Shown in pieces: positions 27,229 to 35,870 of a stretch of 64,000 bases of DNA. How positions within the stretch are numbered: position 1 is the stretch's first letter; each line of letters starts with the position of its first letter. The notes beneath the pieces were generated by a model, which saw nothing but the letters and a program-made list of their open reading frames with translations, did not search any database and was not told the DNA's origin. The stretch is from Spongiactinospora rosea (lineage in GTDB: Bacteria; Actinomycetota; Actinomycetes; Streptosporangiales; Streptosporangiaceae). Position numbers and translations under genes: made by a program. The stretch is from NCBI RefSeq assembly GCF_003315795.1, contig NZ_QMEY01000010.1, forward strand, positions 124,001 to 188,000, read 5' to 3'.

Positions 27229-28023
27229 ATGCGACTTCAACGAACGCAGATCTGGGCGCTGGCCGTTCTCGGGCTCGTCGTGGCGCTCGCGCTGCTGCCG
27301 CTGCCGACGCTCCCCTACACGACGGGCTTCGCGCCGCACTGGGTGACCGTCCTGGCCGCCGCGCTGGGCGCGATCTTCGTGGTACGACCGCACCCGGCGG
27401 GGCTGCTGCCCGCCGTACTGCTGCTGTGGTCGGCGGGCGGCGTCGTGCTCGACGGCTTCCGTGCGTTCTTCGCCGTCACGGGGATCCCGGCGGGGGACTT
27501 CGCGCGGGTGGACTGGCCCGGGATGGCGCTGCGCGGGCTCAGCCTGGTGGGGTGCGCGCTGCTGGGCGCGCTGCTGCTGCCTCGCCTGAGGGTTCCGGGC
27601 GGGGCGTGGCTCGGCTACAGCGCGTTCGCGATCGGGTTCGTCTATCCGATGGTCAAGCTGTACTGGTTCCTGGGCGGTACGCTGCTGCGCCCGGCGGGCC
27701 ATGCCGAGGGCTTCCCGTACGGCGAGCTGGTCATGCTGCTCATCGGGGCGGTGGGGTCGCTGGCCCTGGTGCAGAGGTGGGGGCGGCGGCTGCCGCGGCG
27801 GCTGGTGCTGGCGGGCGGCTGGGCGGGCGCTGCTATGTTGACCACCATGGGGGCCATGTCCGTTTTCGGTACGTTGTCGCAGGTGCTCGGCCTCACCCAC
27901 GGGCCTGTTCCCCTGTCCGACCTCGCGGCGGTGGTGACGGTCGGGCTCGTGTACGGGAGCTGGCTGCTGTTCGGGCTGGCGGTCGGCGGGGCCACGCTCT
28001 CCTACCAGCGGGCGACGCCGTAG
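27229..28023 (+). CDS. Hypothetical polytopic membrane protein
   Basis: 264 residues with about seven predicted membrane helices ('IWALAVLGLVVALALLPLP', 'VTVLAAALGAIFVV', 'LSLVGCALLGALLLP', 'LVMLLIGAVGSLALV', 'LAAVVTVGLVYGSWLLFGLA'). Its stop overlaps the GTG of the downstream histidine kinase by one base (TAGTG), so it is translationally coupled to a two-component system and may be its sensor accessory or target. No known family motif is seen. Confidence 0.82.
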   Translation: MRLQRTQIWALAVLGLVVALALLPLPTLPYTTGFAPHWVTVLAAALGAIFVVRPHPAGLLPAVLLLWSAGGVVLDGFRAFFAVTGIPAGDFARVDWPGMALRGLSLVGCALLGALLLPRLRVPGGAWLGYSAFAIGFVYPMVKLYWFLGGTLLRPAGHAEGFPYGELVMLLIGAVGSLALVQRWGRRLPRRLVLAGGWAGAAMLTTMGAMSVFGTLSQVLGLTHGPVPLSDLAAVVTVGLVYGSWLLFGLAVGGATLSYQRATP

Positions 28024-29132
28024 TGCCGCGGCGCGCGGACCTGGCCCTGGCCTTCGTCGCCGGGGTGCCGCTGCTGTCGCTGTCGGCGGTGGTGGCGGTC
28101 CTGTCGGTGCCGGGCGTCCGCGCGGCCCTGCTGGTGGGCGCCTGCGCGGTGGCCCACGCGGCCCTCGCCTACCGGCGCAAGGTCTGGGCGTTCCTCGTGG
28201 TCACCGCCGCCTTCGCCGTCCAGGTCGCGGTGACCGGGCTGTTCCTCGTCCTGCCGTCCGTGGCCGTCTTCCCGATCGCCGTCTACTCCTGCACCGCGTA
28301 CGGCAGGCGCCTGCTGCCCCTGGCCGCCGGACTCGCCGGGGCCGGGGCGGCGGCCTACCGGTTCGCCCATGACCCGTCGGTCACCGGCGCGCACCTGGGG
28401 CCCGATCCGTGGCTCCTGCTCGGCCTGCTGGCCTCCCTGATGACGGCGGCCTGGGGGCTCGGGCTGTACCGGCGGACCCAGCTCGCCTACGTCGCGCTGC
28501 TGGAGGAGCAGGCCGAGACGACGGCCGAGCGGGCGACGCTGGCCGAGCGGGCGAGGATCGCGCGCGAGATGCACGACGTGGTCGCGCACGCCCTGGCCGT
28601 GATCGTCGCCCAGGCGAGAGGCGGCCGGTACGCGCCCGAGCAGGCCGCGCAGGTACTGGCCACCGTGGAGGAGACCGGCCGCCGGGCCCTGACGGAGATG
28701 CGCGGCCTGGTCGGCGTGCTCCGCGCCGACACCGCCCCGCTGGACCCGTCACCCGGGCTGGCCGACCTGCCCGCCCTGCTGTCCGCGTCGAGCGCGACCG
28801 GCCCCGTCGAGACGGGTACGGCCGGCCCCATCGGCCCGGCCGCCGAACTCGCCGCCTACCGGGTGGTCCAGGAGGCGCTGACCAACACGCTCAAGCACGC
28901 GGGCCCGGCGGCGACGGCCGACGTACGCCTGGACTGGACGCCTGACGCCCTGGTCCTCACCGTCACCGACGACGGCACGGGCCGCGGGACGACGGACGGC
29001 CGGGGGAACGGCCTGGCGGGAATGCGCGAGAGACTGTCGGCCGTGGGCGGCACGCTGGAGGTGGGGCCGCGCGAAGTAGGCGCCGGGTTCGCGGTGGTCG
29101 CCCGCCTGCCCTATCTGAAGGAGGGCATGTGA
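28023..29132 (+). CDS. NarL-type sensor histidine kinase
   Basis: 369 residues. Four or five N-terminal membrane helices (to about residue 150) are followed by a HisKA_3 dimerisation/phosphoacceptor segment with the conserved His in 'ARIAREMHDVVAHALAVI', and an HATPase domain ('RVVQEALTNTLKHAG', 'VTDDGTGRG', 'GNGLAGMRERL'). The GTG at 28023 overlaps the preceding membrane-protein stop, and the kinase stop overlaps the next gene by 4 bases. The three form one operon. Its signal is unknown. Confidence 0.92.
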   Translation: MPRRADLALAFVAGVPLLSLSAVVAVLSVPGVRAALLVGACAVAHAALAYRRKVWAFLVVTAAFAVQVAVTGLFLVLPSVAVFPIAVYSCTAYGRRLLPLAAGLAGAGAAAYRFAHDPSVTGAHLGPDPWLLLGLLASLMTAAWGLGLYRRTQLAYVALLEEQAETTAERATLAERARIAREMHDVVAHALAVIVAQARGGRYAPEQAAQVLATVEETGRRALTEMRGLVGVLRADTAPLDPSPGLADLPALLSASSATGPVETGTAGPIGPAAELAAYRVVQEALTNTLKHAGPAATADVRLDWTPDALVLTVTDDGTGRGTTDGRGNGLAGMRERLSAVGGTLEVGPREVGAGFAVVARLPYLKEGM

Positions 29133-29770
29133 TCCGGGTGTTCGTCGTCGACGACCAGGACCTCGTGCGGACGGGCACGGTCATGGTGCTCCAGGCGCAA
29201 CCGGACATGCAGGTCGTGGGCCAGGCCCGCGACGGCGCGGACGCGCTGGCCCGGCTGCGCACGGTGCGGGCCGACGTCGTGCTCATGGACGTCCGCATGC
29301 CCCGCATGGACGGCGTGGCCGCCACCCGCGAACTGCTCGCGGGCGCTTCGGCGGCGCCGAAGGTGATCGTGCTGACCACCTTCGACCTGGACGAGTACGC
29401 TTTCGCCGCGCTGCGCGCCGGGGCCTCCGGATTCCTGCTCAAGGACGCGCCCGCCGAGGAGATGCTGGCGGCCGTGCGCACCGTGCACGAGGGCGACGCG
29501 GTCATCGCGCCCTCCACCACCCGCCGCCTGCTCGACCACGTGGCCCCCACCCTCCCCACGCCGGGGCCCGACCCGCTGACCGGCCGCGAACGCGAGGTCC
29601 TGCGCCACATCGCCATGGGACATACCAACGCGGAGATCGCGGGGCTGCTGTTCCTGTCAGAGGGCACGGTGAAGACGCACGTGGGCCGCATTCTGGCCAA
29701 ACTGGGGCTGCGCGACCGCGTCCAGGCCGTCATCTGGGCCTACGAACACGGCCTGGCCCGTGGGCGCTGA
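29129..29770 (+). CDS. LuxR/NarL-family response regulator
   Basis: 213 residues. The receiver domain has the acidic pair 'VVDDQ', phosphoacceptor Asp in 'VVLMDVRMPRMDG' (about residue 54) and the Lys of 'FLLKDAP'. The C-terminal HTH is 'LTGREREVLRHIAMGHTNAE', 'LFLSEGTVKTHVGRILAKLG'. GTG start at 29129 overlaps the kinase stop (GTGA). Cognate partner of the kinase at 28023. Confidence 0.95.
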   Translation: MIRVFVVDDQDLVRTGTVMVLQAQPDMQVVGQARDGADALARLRTVRADVVLMDVRMPRMDGVAATRELLAGASAAPKVIVLTTFDLDEYAFAALRAGASGFLLKDAPAEEMLAAVRTVHEGDAVIAPSTTRRLLDHVAPTLPTPGPDPLTGREREVLRHIAMGHTNAEIAGLLFLSEGTVKTHVGRILAKLGLRDRVQAVIWAYEHGLARGR

Positions 29771-29784
29771 CGGCTGATGAACGG

Positions 29785-31032
29785 TCAGCCGGCGGGCCAG
29801 GTGATGGCGAGGGTCGTGTGCCGCTTCTCCAGCAGCGGGGTGGTGGGGGCGGTCGAGACGGACATGCAGGCGGGGTAGGCGTCGATGTGCAGGGTGTCGG
29901 TCATCGGACGTCCGGCGGCCAGCCAGGTACGCGCGTGCGCGGCGAGTTCGCCGGCCAGACGCGCGCCGTCCGGGCCGTACCCGCGCGCCACGACCTCCTC
30001 CACCTGCGACGGATAACCGACGCCCCAGCCCGCGTCCCGGCCGGTCTTCTCGGCGGTGAGCAGGGCGATGCCGCCGCCGTCCCGGATGCCCGCGGTCACC
30101 GACACGCCCTGCACGGTCAGCGGGCTGGGCGGCAGCCGGGTGCCCGCCGCCTCCGACAGGGTGCACCAGCGCGGTTCGTGCACGGCGAGCCACAGGCTGA
30201 ACCCGTCGAACAGCACGGCGGGATCGACCGGCAGCCCGGTCGTCACGGCCTGCGCGGTGACCCGGCCCTCCAGCGCGCCGAGCACGCCGTCCGCGTCGCG
30301 CCCGTCGGGCAGGAAGATCGTCAGGCCGCTGTCGGGGTCCAGCACCTCGTACCGCTCCGGACCGGCCAGCGGGCCGCGCATCCGCATGAAACCGCAGGAC
30401 AGCACGGAGACGCTGCGCCAGCGTCCGGACGTCTGGCGGTGCGCGCGCTCCAGCGCCACCGACCGCTGCACGCCGTACAGGTCGAGGGGGACCACGATCC
30501 GCCCGCCGGGCGCGAGCTGGTCCAGCCAGGCGGGCGCGAGGTCCCACGCGCCCACGGTCGCGATGATCCGGTCGTACGGCGCTCCCTCGGCGAAGCCCTC
30601 CGCGCCGTCGCTGGCCACGACGGTGACGCCGGAGTACCCCGCGTCCTCCAGGTTGGAACGGGCGGTCGCCACCAGGTCGGGATCGATGTCCACGCTGACC
30701 ACCTCGCCGTCCGGGCCGGTCAGCGCGGCCAGCAGCGCCGCGTTGAAGCCGGTGCCCGCGCCGATCTCCAGCACCCGGTCACCGGGGCGTACGGCGAGCT
30801 GGCCGAGCATCGCCGCCATGATCGTCGGCTGTGAGGACGAACTGGTCGGCATGCCGTCCGCGCCGCGTTTGGTGACGATCGCCTCGTCGCGGTAGACCTG
30901 CTCGACCGGCGTCTCCGGCAGGAAGACGTGCCTGGGCACGGTGAGGAACGCCTCCGCTATCGCGTCGCCCACGCCGGTGTGCCTGCGCATCTCCGCGATG
31001 AGCGCCTGACGCATCGCCCTCGTCACGGCCAT
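29785..31032 (-). CDS. Protein-L-isoaspartate O-methyltransferase-like protein (long actinobacterial form)
   Basis: 415 residues, about twice the length of canonical PCMT. The N-terminal half has the PCMT signature ('VPRHVFLP', 'SSSSQPTIMAAML', SAM motif 'VLEIGAGTGFNAALLAAL', 'YDRIIATVG', 'LAPGGRIVVPL'). The second half is an extension seen in actinobacterial relatives, including those used in RiPP modification ('FxLD system') and general repair. No FxLD-type precursor is encoded immediately upstream, so protein repair or an unknown target is equally possible. The ATG at 31032 is preferred over that at 31038 because GAAGAGGG is then correctly spaced. Confidence 0.8.
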   Translation of the reverse strand: MAVTRAMRQALIAEMRRHTGVGDAIAEAFLTVPRHVFLPETPVEQVYRDEAIVTKRGADGMPTSSSSQPTIMAAMLGQLAVRPGDRVLEIGAGTGFNAALLAALTGPDGEVVSVDIDPDLVATARSNLEDAGYSGVTVVASDGAEGFAEGAPYDRIIATVGAWDLAPAWLDQLAPGGRIVVPLDLYGVQRSVALERAHRQTSGRWRSVSVLSCGFMRMRGPLAGPERYEVLDPDSGLTIFLPDGRDADGVLGALEGRVTAQAVTTGLPVDPAVLFDGFSLWLAVHEPRWCTLSEAAGTRLPPSPLTVQGVSVTAGIRDGGGIALLTAEKTGRDAGWGVGYPSQVEEVVARGYGPDGARLAGELAAHARTWLAAGRPMTDTLHIDAYPACMSVSTAPTTPLLEKRHTTLAITWPAG

Positions 31033-31053
31033 GACCATCCCTCTTCGTGCGTC

Positions 31054-31179
31054 TCAGCGGTTCTCTGTCCTGGACCACCGGCCGTTCACCGGCCGCTTCC
31101 GGTCTTCGTGCTGTGTGCCGGCCTCGTGCCGCCTCCGGTCCTCGTGCTGGTTTCGCGCGGGGCTTACCTCGTCCGTCAT
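31054..31179 (-). CDS. Possible 41-residue Arg/His-rich peptide upstream of the methyltransferase
   Basis: An ATG-started ORF (MTDEVSPARNQHEDRRRHEA...) ending in 'GRWSRTENR', whose stop lies 22 bp before the methyltransferase start on the same strand. It contains an imperfect internal repeat: 'QHEDRRRHEAGT' followed by 'QHEDRKR'. No strong SD is seen. It could be a leader or substrate peptide, or chance; I keep it as a low-confidence gene because of its position and its repeat. Confidence 0.3.
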   Translation of the reverse strand: MTDEVSPARNQHEDRRRHEAGTQHEDRKRPVNGRWSRTENR

Positions 31180-31244
31180 GACGTCTCGGCCAGCCGCTGG
31201 GATGACCGGACTTGTACTGGTATTTGCCGTTATAACGGATAGTG

Positions 31245-31784
31245 TTACGGATAGATACGGGCTTCGTCTTCGGCCTTGCTGAGAATCTGGGCGACGGTCT
31301 CCTCGGGCGTCAGGTCCGAGGTGTCCAGCCAGAGCCCCAGCCGGGGGGTTTCGGTGCGCAATGTCCGGTCCAGCGCCTCGATCGTCCAGATCCCGTACGC
31401 GTCCTTGGACCGCGCCGCCTCCCGCGCCGCCACCGCCGCCACGCTCGGCGCGAGCACGACCACGTACAGCGGCCTGGACTCGATCGCCGCCACCATCTCC
31501 GCCAGGTGCGGGCCGATGATCACGTCCTGGACCACGACCCCGAACCCCGCCCCGAAGTAACCGTCCGCCACCGTCGCGGTCAGCCGGTGCCGCAGCCGCA
31601 ACTGCGCGACCGCCTCCGCCGACGGCTGCGCGGTCATCTCCTCCCGCCCGTTGACCACCATCCTGCGAAACACGTCGCCGCGCACGTGCACGGACCTCGG
31701 CAGCGCCGCGGACTCCGCCAGCAGGCCCGCCACCGTGGACTTGCCCGACGCCTGGATACCCGTGATCAGGAAGATCGATCGCAT
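31245..31784 (-). CDS. P-loop kinase-like NTPase (chloramphenicol-phosphotransferase-like)
   Basis: 179 residues with Walker A 'GIQASGKST' at about residues 9-17, a 'GDVFRRMVV' segment as in small-molecule kinases, 'VVVQDVIIGPHL' (Walker B-like Asp) and 'VVLAPSVAAVAAREAAR' (lid Arg). This pattern is shared by the CPT-like/zeta-toxin-related group of ATP-dependent phosphotransferases. The substrate is unknown. Divergent from the sigma factor gene. Confidence 0.8.
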   Translation of the reverse strand: MRSIFLITGIQASGKSTVAGLLAESAALPRSVHVRGDVFRRMVVNGREEMTAQPSAEAVAQLRLRHRLTATVADGYFGAGFGVVVQDVIIGPHLAEMVAAIESRPLYVVVLAPSVAAVAAREAARSKDAYGIWTIEALDRTLRTETPRLGLWLDTSDLTPEETVAQILSKAEDEARIYP

Positions 31785-31869
31785 GGCGTGAAACCCTAGC
31801 CGCTGCCCTCCGCCGCCGACCTGCGGTTTTTCTCCGCGTGCGGCGACGGCCCAGGATTCTCGTCACGGT

Positions 31870-32448
31870 GTGCAGCGGATCAGGGTGCTCGCGCGTCCCT
31901 GGTTAGTGGACTTTGAGCAGTTCGTGCGTGCGCGCGGCGGAGCGCTGTACCGGTACGGCTTCGTGCTCACCGGCAACGCCCACGACGCCGCCGACCTCGT
32001 GCAGGAGGCGCTGCTGCGCCTCGACGGCGCGTGGCCGCGGGTGCGCAAGAAGGACGACCCGGAGGGCTACGTGCGCACGACGATGGCACGGCTCCACATC
32101 AGCTGGTGGCGCAGGCGCAGGCGCGAGGACCTGATGGCGACGGTCCCCGAGGCCGCGTACCACGACGGCGACCTCGACCGGGTGAGCGGCGACTCCGTGC
32201 TGTGGAACGAACTGCGGGCCCTGCCGCGAAAGCAGCGGACCGTCCTGGTGCTGCGCTACTACCAGGACATGTCGGACGCGGAGATCGCCGCCATGCTGGG
32301 CGTCTCCGCGGGCACGGTCCGCAGCCAGGCGTCACGGGCTCTGTCCAAGCTCCGGGTGCAGCGGCCCAGCAGGGCCGCGTTCCTCGGTGAGCTCGGTGAG
32401 CTCGGTGAGGTCGTCACCGCACGCGATTCGGGATGTGGTGCGTCATGA
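31870..32448 (+). CDS. SigE-family ECF RNA polymerase sigma factor
   Basis: Up to 192 residues. Region 2 ('ALYRYGFVLTGNAHDAADLV', 'LLRLDGAWPRVR', 'YVRTTMARLHISWWRRRRRE') and region 4 ('LPRKQRTVLVLRYYQDMSDA', 'MLGVSAGTVRSQASRALSKL') are typical of the SigE subgroup. The GTG at 31906 (VDFEQFVRARGG) matches the usual N-terminus better than the GTG at 31870, so the true start may be 12 codons later. A 4-base ATGA overlap couples it to the next gene, probably its anti-sigma or regulatory partner. Confidence 0.92.
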   Translation: MQRIRVLARPWLVDFEQFVRARGGALYRYGFVLTGNAHDAADLVQEALLRLDGAWPRVRKKDDPEGYVRTTMARLHISWWRRRRREDLMATVPEAAYHDGDLDRVSGDSVLWNELRALPRKQRTVLVLRYYQDMSDAEIAAMLGVSAGTVRSQASRALSKLRVQRPSRAAFLGELGELGEVVTARDSGCGAS

Positions 32449-33743
32449 GGTGGAGATCGGAAGAGGAGATCGGCGGTGTGCTCAGGGGGATGGCCGAGCG
32501 CGCGCCCGAACCGGAGGGCGATCTCGTCCAACTGGTGGCCGGGCGCAGACGCCGCCGTACCTGCCGCCGGTTGCGAGCCGTCCTGGCCGCCGCCGCGGTC
32601 GTCGGCGTCATCGGCGCCGGTACGGCGCTGACCGCGCCCTTCGCCCACAGGGGCGGTGAAGGGCGCGACACCGCGGTCGCCCGGGACACCGGCATGCCCG
32701 ACGACGCCGCCACCCGCAGCGGCCTGCGGCCGGGCGCGGGGCCCGCACCCGGGATGGCGTCCGAGGTGTGGCCGGCGGCTGTCACGACGATGCCGGCCGA
32801 GTCGGTGGACGGCTGGAGGTACCGCCCGGTCACCGCGCTCGGCCCGGCCGAGATGCTGCTCACCGCCGAGTCCTCGCTCGAGCGGGCGGCCCGCCTGGAG
32901 ATCTACGACACCAGGGCGCGGCAGAGCCGGGTACTCGGCGAGATGCCCGCGCCGCCCGGCGTCTCCGGCTACTTCCCGCAGGACGTCGAGGTCGGCCCGG
33001 ACCACATCGCCTGGTACGGCACCCGCCCCAACGACGACGCCGAATGGGCCGACCTGTGGGTGATGCCCAGGGGCGGCGGCATGGCGCGGCAGATCGCGCA
33101 GATCAGAGGCCCCATCGCCAAGATCACGCAGATCGCGGTGACCACGGATCACATCATCTGGTCCGTCACCGATGGGCAGACCCTCTACCGCGTCCCGCTC
33201 TCGGGCGGCGGCCCGGAAACCATGGCGGGGACCGACGGACTCACCCTCTACGCCGGGTCATGGGCGCATCGCGGCGCCGACCAACTGGTCAACCTGGAGA
33301 CCTGGGAGAGCGTACGTCCCACCGACCCCTCCGGCGTGACCAGCGTCCGCTGCGGCGTGGAGTGGTGCATCGGCCGGTCCGGGGCCGGGCTGGTCACCTT
33401 CGCCGTCGACGGTACCGGCCGCAGGGGCATCGCGGGCGCAGCCGAGCACGGCGTCGCCGGGGGCGTCGCCGCCGACATCCACGGGCGCTTCGTCGAGATC
33501 GACGATGGCGGTCCCACCGTCTTCGACATGTCCACCGGCAAACGGGCCCGCCTCGGCACCAGGAACACCGAGGACGGCTACGGCGGAGGGAGCGGCACCT
33601 CCTCCAGCCCCACCTCGGTCCTCTACTGGCCGGCGACCAGGGAGACGAGTGGGTCGTGTCTCGATGAGGAGCGAGGTGGCACGGTGCCCTGCCCCGGGGC
33701 GGAGATCGAGGTCCTCAACCTCCTCGCCGTCCCCGGCGACTAG
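32445..33743 (+). CDS. Membrane-anchored protein with beta-propeller-like exterior, partner of the sigma factor
   Basis: 432 residues starting at the ATG overlapping the sigma stop. A short cytoplasmic N-terminus ends in a strongly basic 'GRRRRRTCRRLR', then comes one membrane helix ('AVLAAAAVVGVIGAGTALTA', about residues 45-64). The extracytoplasmic part has repeated beta-strand units ('HIAWYGTRPND', 'HIIWSVTDGQTLYRVPLSGG', 'VTFAVDGTGRRG'). This is the layout of an anti-sigma/regulator partner of SigE-type factors, although no canonical zinc anti-sigma motif (HxxxCxxC) is visible. Confidence 0.78.
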   Translation: MRWRSEEEIGGVLRGMAERAPEPEGDLVQLVAGRRRRRTCRRLRAVLAAAAVVGVIGAGTALTAPFAHRGGEGRDTAVARDTGMPDDAATRSGLRPGAGPAPGMASEVWPAAVTTMPAESVDGWRYRPVTALGPAEMLLTAESSLERAARLEIYDTRARQSRVLGEMPAPPGVSGYFPQDVEVGPDHIAWYGTRPNDDAEWADLWVMPRGGGMARQIAQIRGPIAKITQIAVTTDHIIWSVTDGQTLYRVPLSGGGPETMAGTDGLTLYAGSWAHRGADQLVNLETWESVRPTDPSGVTSVRCGVEWCIGRSGAGLVTFAVDGTGRRGIAGAAEHGVAGGVAADIHGRFVEIDDGGPTVFDMSTGKRARLGTRNTEDGYGGGSGTSSSPTSVLYWPATRETSGSCLDEERGGTVPCPGAEIEVLNLLAVPGD

Positions 33744-33749
33744 AGGGCT

Positions 33750-34418
33750 TCATCCCTCGCGCTCGCCGTAGTAGATCGCGGCCTGCACCCTGCTGCGCAG
33801 CCCCAGCTTGTTGAGCACCCGGCTGACGTGCGTCTTCGTGGTGGCCTCTGCCATGTCCAGCTCGCGGGCGATCTCCGCGTTGGACAGGCCGCGGCCGACG
33901 CACGCCAGTACCTCCCGCTCCCGCGGGGTCAGCGACGCGAGCGCCAGGGCACTGGGCGGGCTCGCGGGCCTGGGGCCGCGGTCGCGTTCGGCCGCATCCT
34001 CCCGCTCGGCGAACGTCGAGATCAGCCTGCGCGTCACCGACGGCGAGATGATCCCGTCGCCCCGGGCGACCAGCCGTACCGCCGACAGCAGCGAGTCGGC
34101 GTCGGTGTTCTTCAACAGGAACCCGGCCGCTCCTGCGCGCAGCGCCCCGTAGACGTACTCGTCCAGATCGAACGTCGTCAGGATCAGCACGTCCGCGACC
34201 CCGCCCAGCTCCCTGGCCGCGGAGATCCCGTCCAGGCGCGGCATCCTGACGTCCATCAGCACCACGTCGGGCCGCAACGCCCTGGCCATCGTGACGGCCT
34301 GCTCGCCGTCGGCCGCCTCACCGACCACCTCGACGTCGTCCGCGCCGCCCAGGATCAGCACCAGCCCGGCCCGTACCGCCGCGTGGTCGTCGGCGACCAG
34401 CACCCGGATCACCGCCAC
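33750..34418 (-). CDS. LuxR/NarL-family response regulator
   Basis: 222 residues: receiver with 'LVADDHAAVRAGL', phosphoacceptor in 'VVLMDVRMPRLDG' and Lys in 'FLLKNTD'; HTH 'LTPREREVLACVGRGLSNAE', 'MAEATTKTHVSRVLNKLGL'. It lies 3 bp downstream of its kinase on the - strand and converges on the sigma operon with only 6 bp between stops. Confidence 0.95.
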   Translation of the reverse strand: MAVIRVLVADDHAAVRAGLVLILGGADDVEVVGEAADGEQAVTMARALRPDVVLMDVRMPRLDGISAARELGGVADVLILTTFDLDEYVYGALRAGAAGFLLKNTDADSLLSAVRLVARGDGIISPSVTRRLISTFAEREDAAERDRGPRPASPPSALALASLTPREREVLACVGRGLSNAEIARELDMAEATTKTHVSRVLNKLGLRSRVQAAIYYGEREG

Positions 34419-34421
34419 CGG

Positions 34422-35582
34422 TCAGCCCTCCGCGCCCGGCAGGGCCCCGGCCGTCGCCGGGAGTTCGGCCCAGACCCGCCAGCCGCCCTCGAACGGCCCC
34501 GCCTCGAACAATCCGCCCACCAGCGCCGTACGCTCCTTCATCCCGATCAGCCCGGTACCCGCCCCGGGCAGCCGCGCACGCCCGTTCGCGACCGGGTTCT
34601 CCACGGTCACCGTGACCCGGTCGGCCACGTAGTCGATCGCCACCTCGGCCCGCCGGCCGCCGTGCTTGAGCACGTTGGTCAGCGCCTCCTGCACGATCCG
34701 GTATCCGGCGAGATCGACGGAGGCCGGCAACTCCGCGGGCTCGCCCGACACCCGCAGGCACGCGTCCACCCCGGACTGCCGCGCCCGTTCCACCAGGTCC
34801 TCCGAGTCCGCCAGCCGCCGCCGGGTCGTCTCGCTCTGCTCGCCGCCGCCCTCCTGACGAAGCAGTTCGATCATGGCGCGCATCTCCGCCAGCCCCTGGA
34901 CGCTGTTCTCCCTGATGCTTCCCAGCACCTTGTGCACGGCCTCGCCGTCCAGGTCACGGCGGGACAGCACGGCCGTGGACTGGATCGCGATGGCGCTGAA
35001 GTGGTTGGCGATCATGTCGTGCAACTCCCGCGCCATCCGGGCCCGCTCGGCGTTCACCGCGGCCCGCCGGTCGAGCTCGGCCAGCCGGGCCACCTGCTCG
35101 GCCCGCGCCCGCTCCGCCTGCGCCTGGTCCCGGTGCTGCCGCAGGATCACCGCACTGAACACCGGCGTGGTCAGCACCAGCCCGGCCTGCACGCCGGCGA
35201 CCGCCACCCACCGCCAGTCCCACAGCACGACCCCGGTGACGCTGCCGATGAGGACGGCGAGCGTACAGGTGATCCACACCATCCACTGGGCCAGCCTGCG
35301 CGGGCCGTAGAGCGTGGCGGAGTACAGGTTGTCGGTGAATATCAGGATCGTGCCCAACGTCGGCCCGAACCACAGGTCGCCCGCCACCCCGGCCAACCCG
35401 AGCCCGAGCGCCACCAACGGCGCCCGCCGCCGTACCGCCACCCCGGCACAGACCAACGCCAGCGGCCCGGCCAGCACCCACGTCGGCGTATCGGACCACC
35501 ACCACCCGACCGATGCCCCGGTCGCCAGCAAGACCAGCCCGCCCGCGAACGCCAAGCCGGCGGCCAGCAGATCCCGCCTCAT
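34422..35582 (-). CDS. NarL-type sensor histidine kinase
   Basis: 386 residues. Several N-terminal membrane helices (to about residue 150: 'LLAAGLAFAGGLVLLATGA', 'WVLAGPLALVCAGVAV', 'WMVWITCTLAVLIGSVTGVV') precede HisKA_3 with His in 'RMARELHDMIANHFSAIAIQ' and an HATPase domain ('RIVQEALTNVLKHGG', 'GTGLIGMKERTALVGG'). Partner of the response regulator that follows at once. The stimulus is unknown. Confidence 0.93.
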   Translation of the reverse strand: MRRDLLAAGLAFAGGLVLLATGASVGWWWSDTPTWVLAGPLALVCAGVAVRRRAPLVALGLGLAGVAGDLWFGPTLGTILIFTDNLYSATLYGPRRLAQWMVWITCTLAVLIGSVTGVVLWDWRWVAVAGVQAGLVLTTPVFSAVILRQHRDQAQAERARAEQVARLAELDRRAAVNAERARMARELHDMIANHFSAIAIQSTAVLSRRDLDGEAVHKVLGSIRENSVQGLAEMRAMIELLRQEGGGEQSETTRRRLADSEDLVERARQSGVDACLRVSGEPAELPASVDLAGYRIVQEALTNVLKHGGRRAEVAIDYVADRVTVTVENPVANGRARLPGAGTGLIGMKERTALVGGLFEAGPFEGGWRVWAELPATAGALPGAEG

Positions 35583-35743
35583 ACCCCCATCACATCATCT
35601 GTTTCCCCCGCCCCCCTCCCCACCAGGGATGGCCCCCCTACATCCAACGATGTACCCCCTTGCCGGAGGCCGCCCGCCGACCACGCCCGGCACCACCACC
35701 AGCGAGCAGATGGTAGAGTCTTCACGTCGCCACGAGGCGGCGA

Positions 35744-35816
35744 GCGGCTGTAGCTCAATGGATAGAGCATCTGACTACGGATCAGAAGGTTAGGGGTTCG
35801 AGTCCTCTCAGCCGCG
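35744..35816 (+). tRNA. tRNA-Arg (anticodon ACG)
   Basis: 73-nt cloverleaf: acceptor arms GCGGCTG/CAGCCGC; D-arm around TAGCTCAATGGATAGAGCA; anticodon stem TCTGA/TCAGA with loop CTACGGA giving anticodon ACG; T-arm AGGGGTTCGAGTCCTCT; discriminator G. CCA is not encoded. Its 3' 44 bases are part of the 46-bp att repeat, so it is the integration site of the adjacent element and stays intact after integration. Confidence 0.97.
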
Positions 35817-35818
35817 CA
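35773..35818 (+). repeat. att site, left (attL) in the tRNA gene
   Basis: A 46-base stretch beginning GACTACGGATCAGAAGG and ending CTCTCAGCCGCGCA, identical to 54756-54801. It covers the anticodon loop to the 3' end of tRNA-Arg plus two to three flanking bases. The preceding base differs (T here, C on the right), which fixes the edge. Confidence 0.95.
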
Positions 35819-35826
35819 TCACAAAG

Positions 35827-35855
35827 ACCCTGGTCATCTCCGCGATGACCAGGGT
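35827..35855 (+). terminator. Rho-independent terminator after tRNA-Arg, within the element
   Basis: A 12-bp perfect stem (ACCCTGGTCATC / GATGACCAGGGT), a 5-nt loop and a run of T (35855-35859). It lies inside the element immediately beyond attL, so the integrated element provides its own transcription stop for the tRNA and shields int, which is read from the other strand. Confidence 0.9.
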
Positions 35856-35870
35856 TTTTGCTTGCCGTCA

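Noticed and set aside
31054..31245. An FxLD-type RiPP precursor before the methyltransferase
   Set aside because: The only upstream ORF has no F-x-L-D motif and no Cys/Ser/Thr-rich core.
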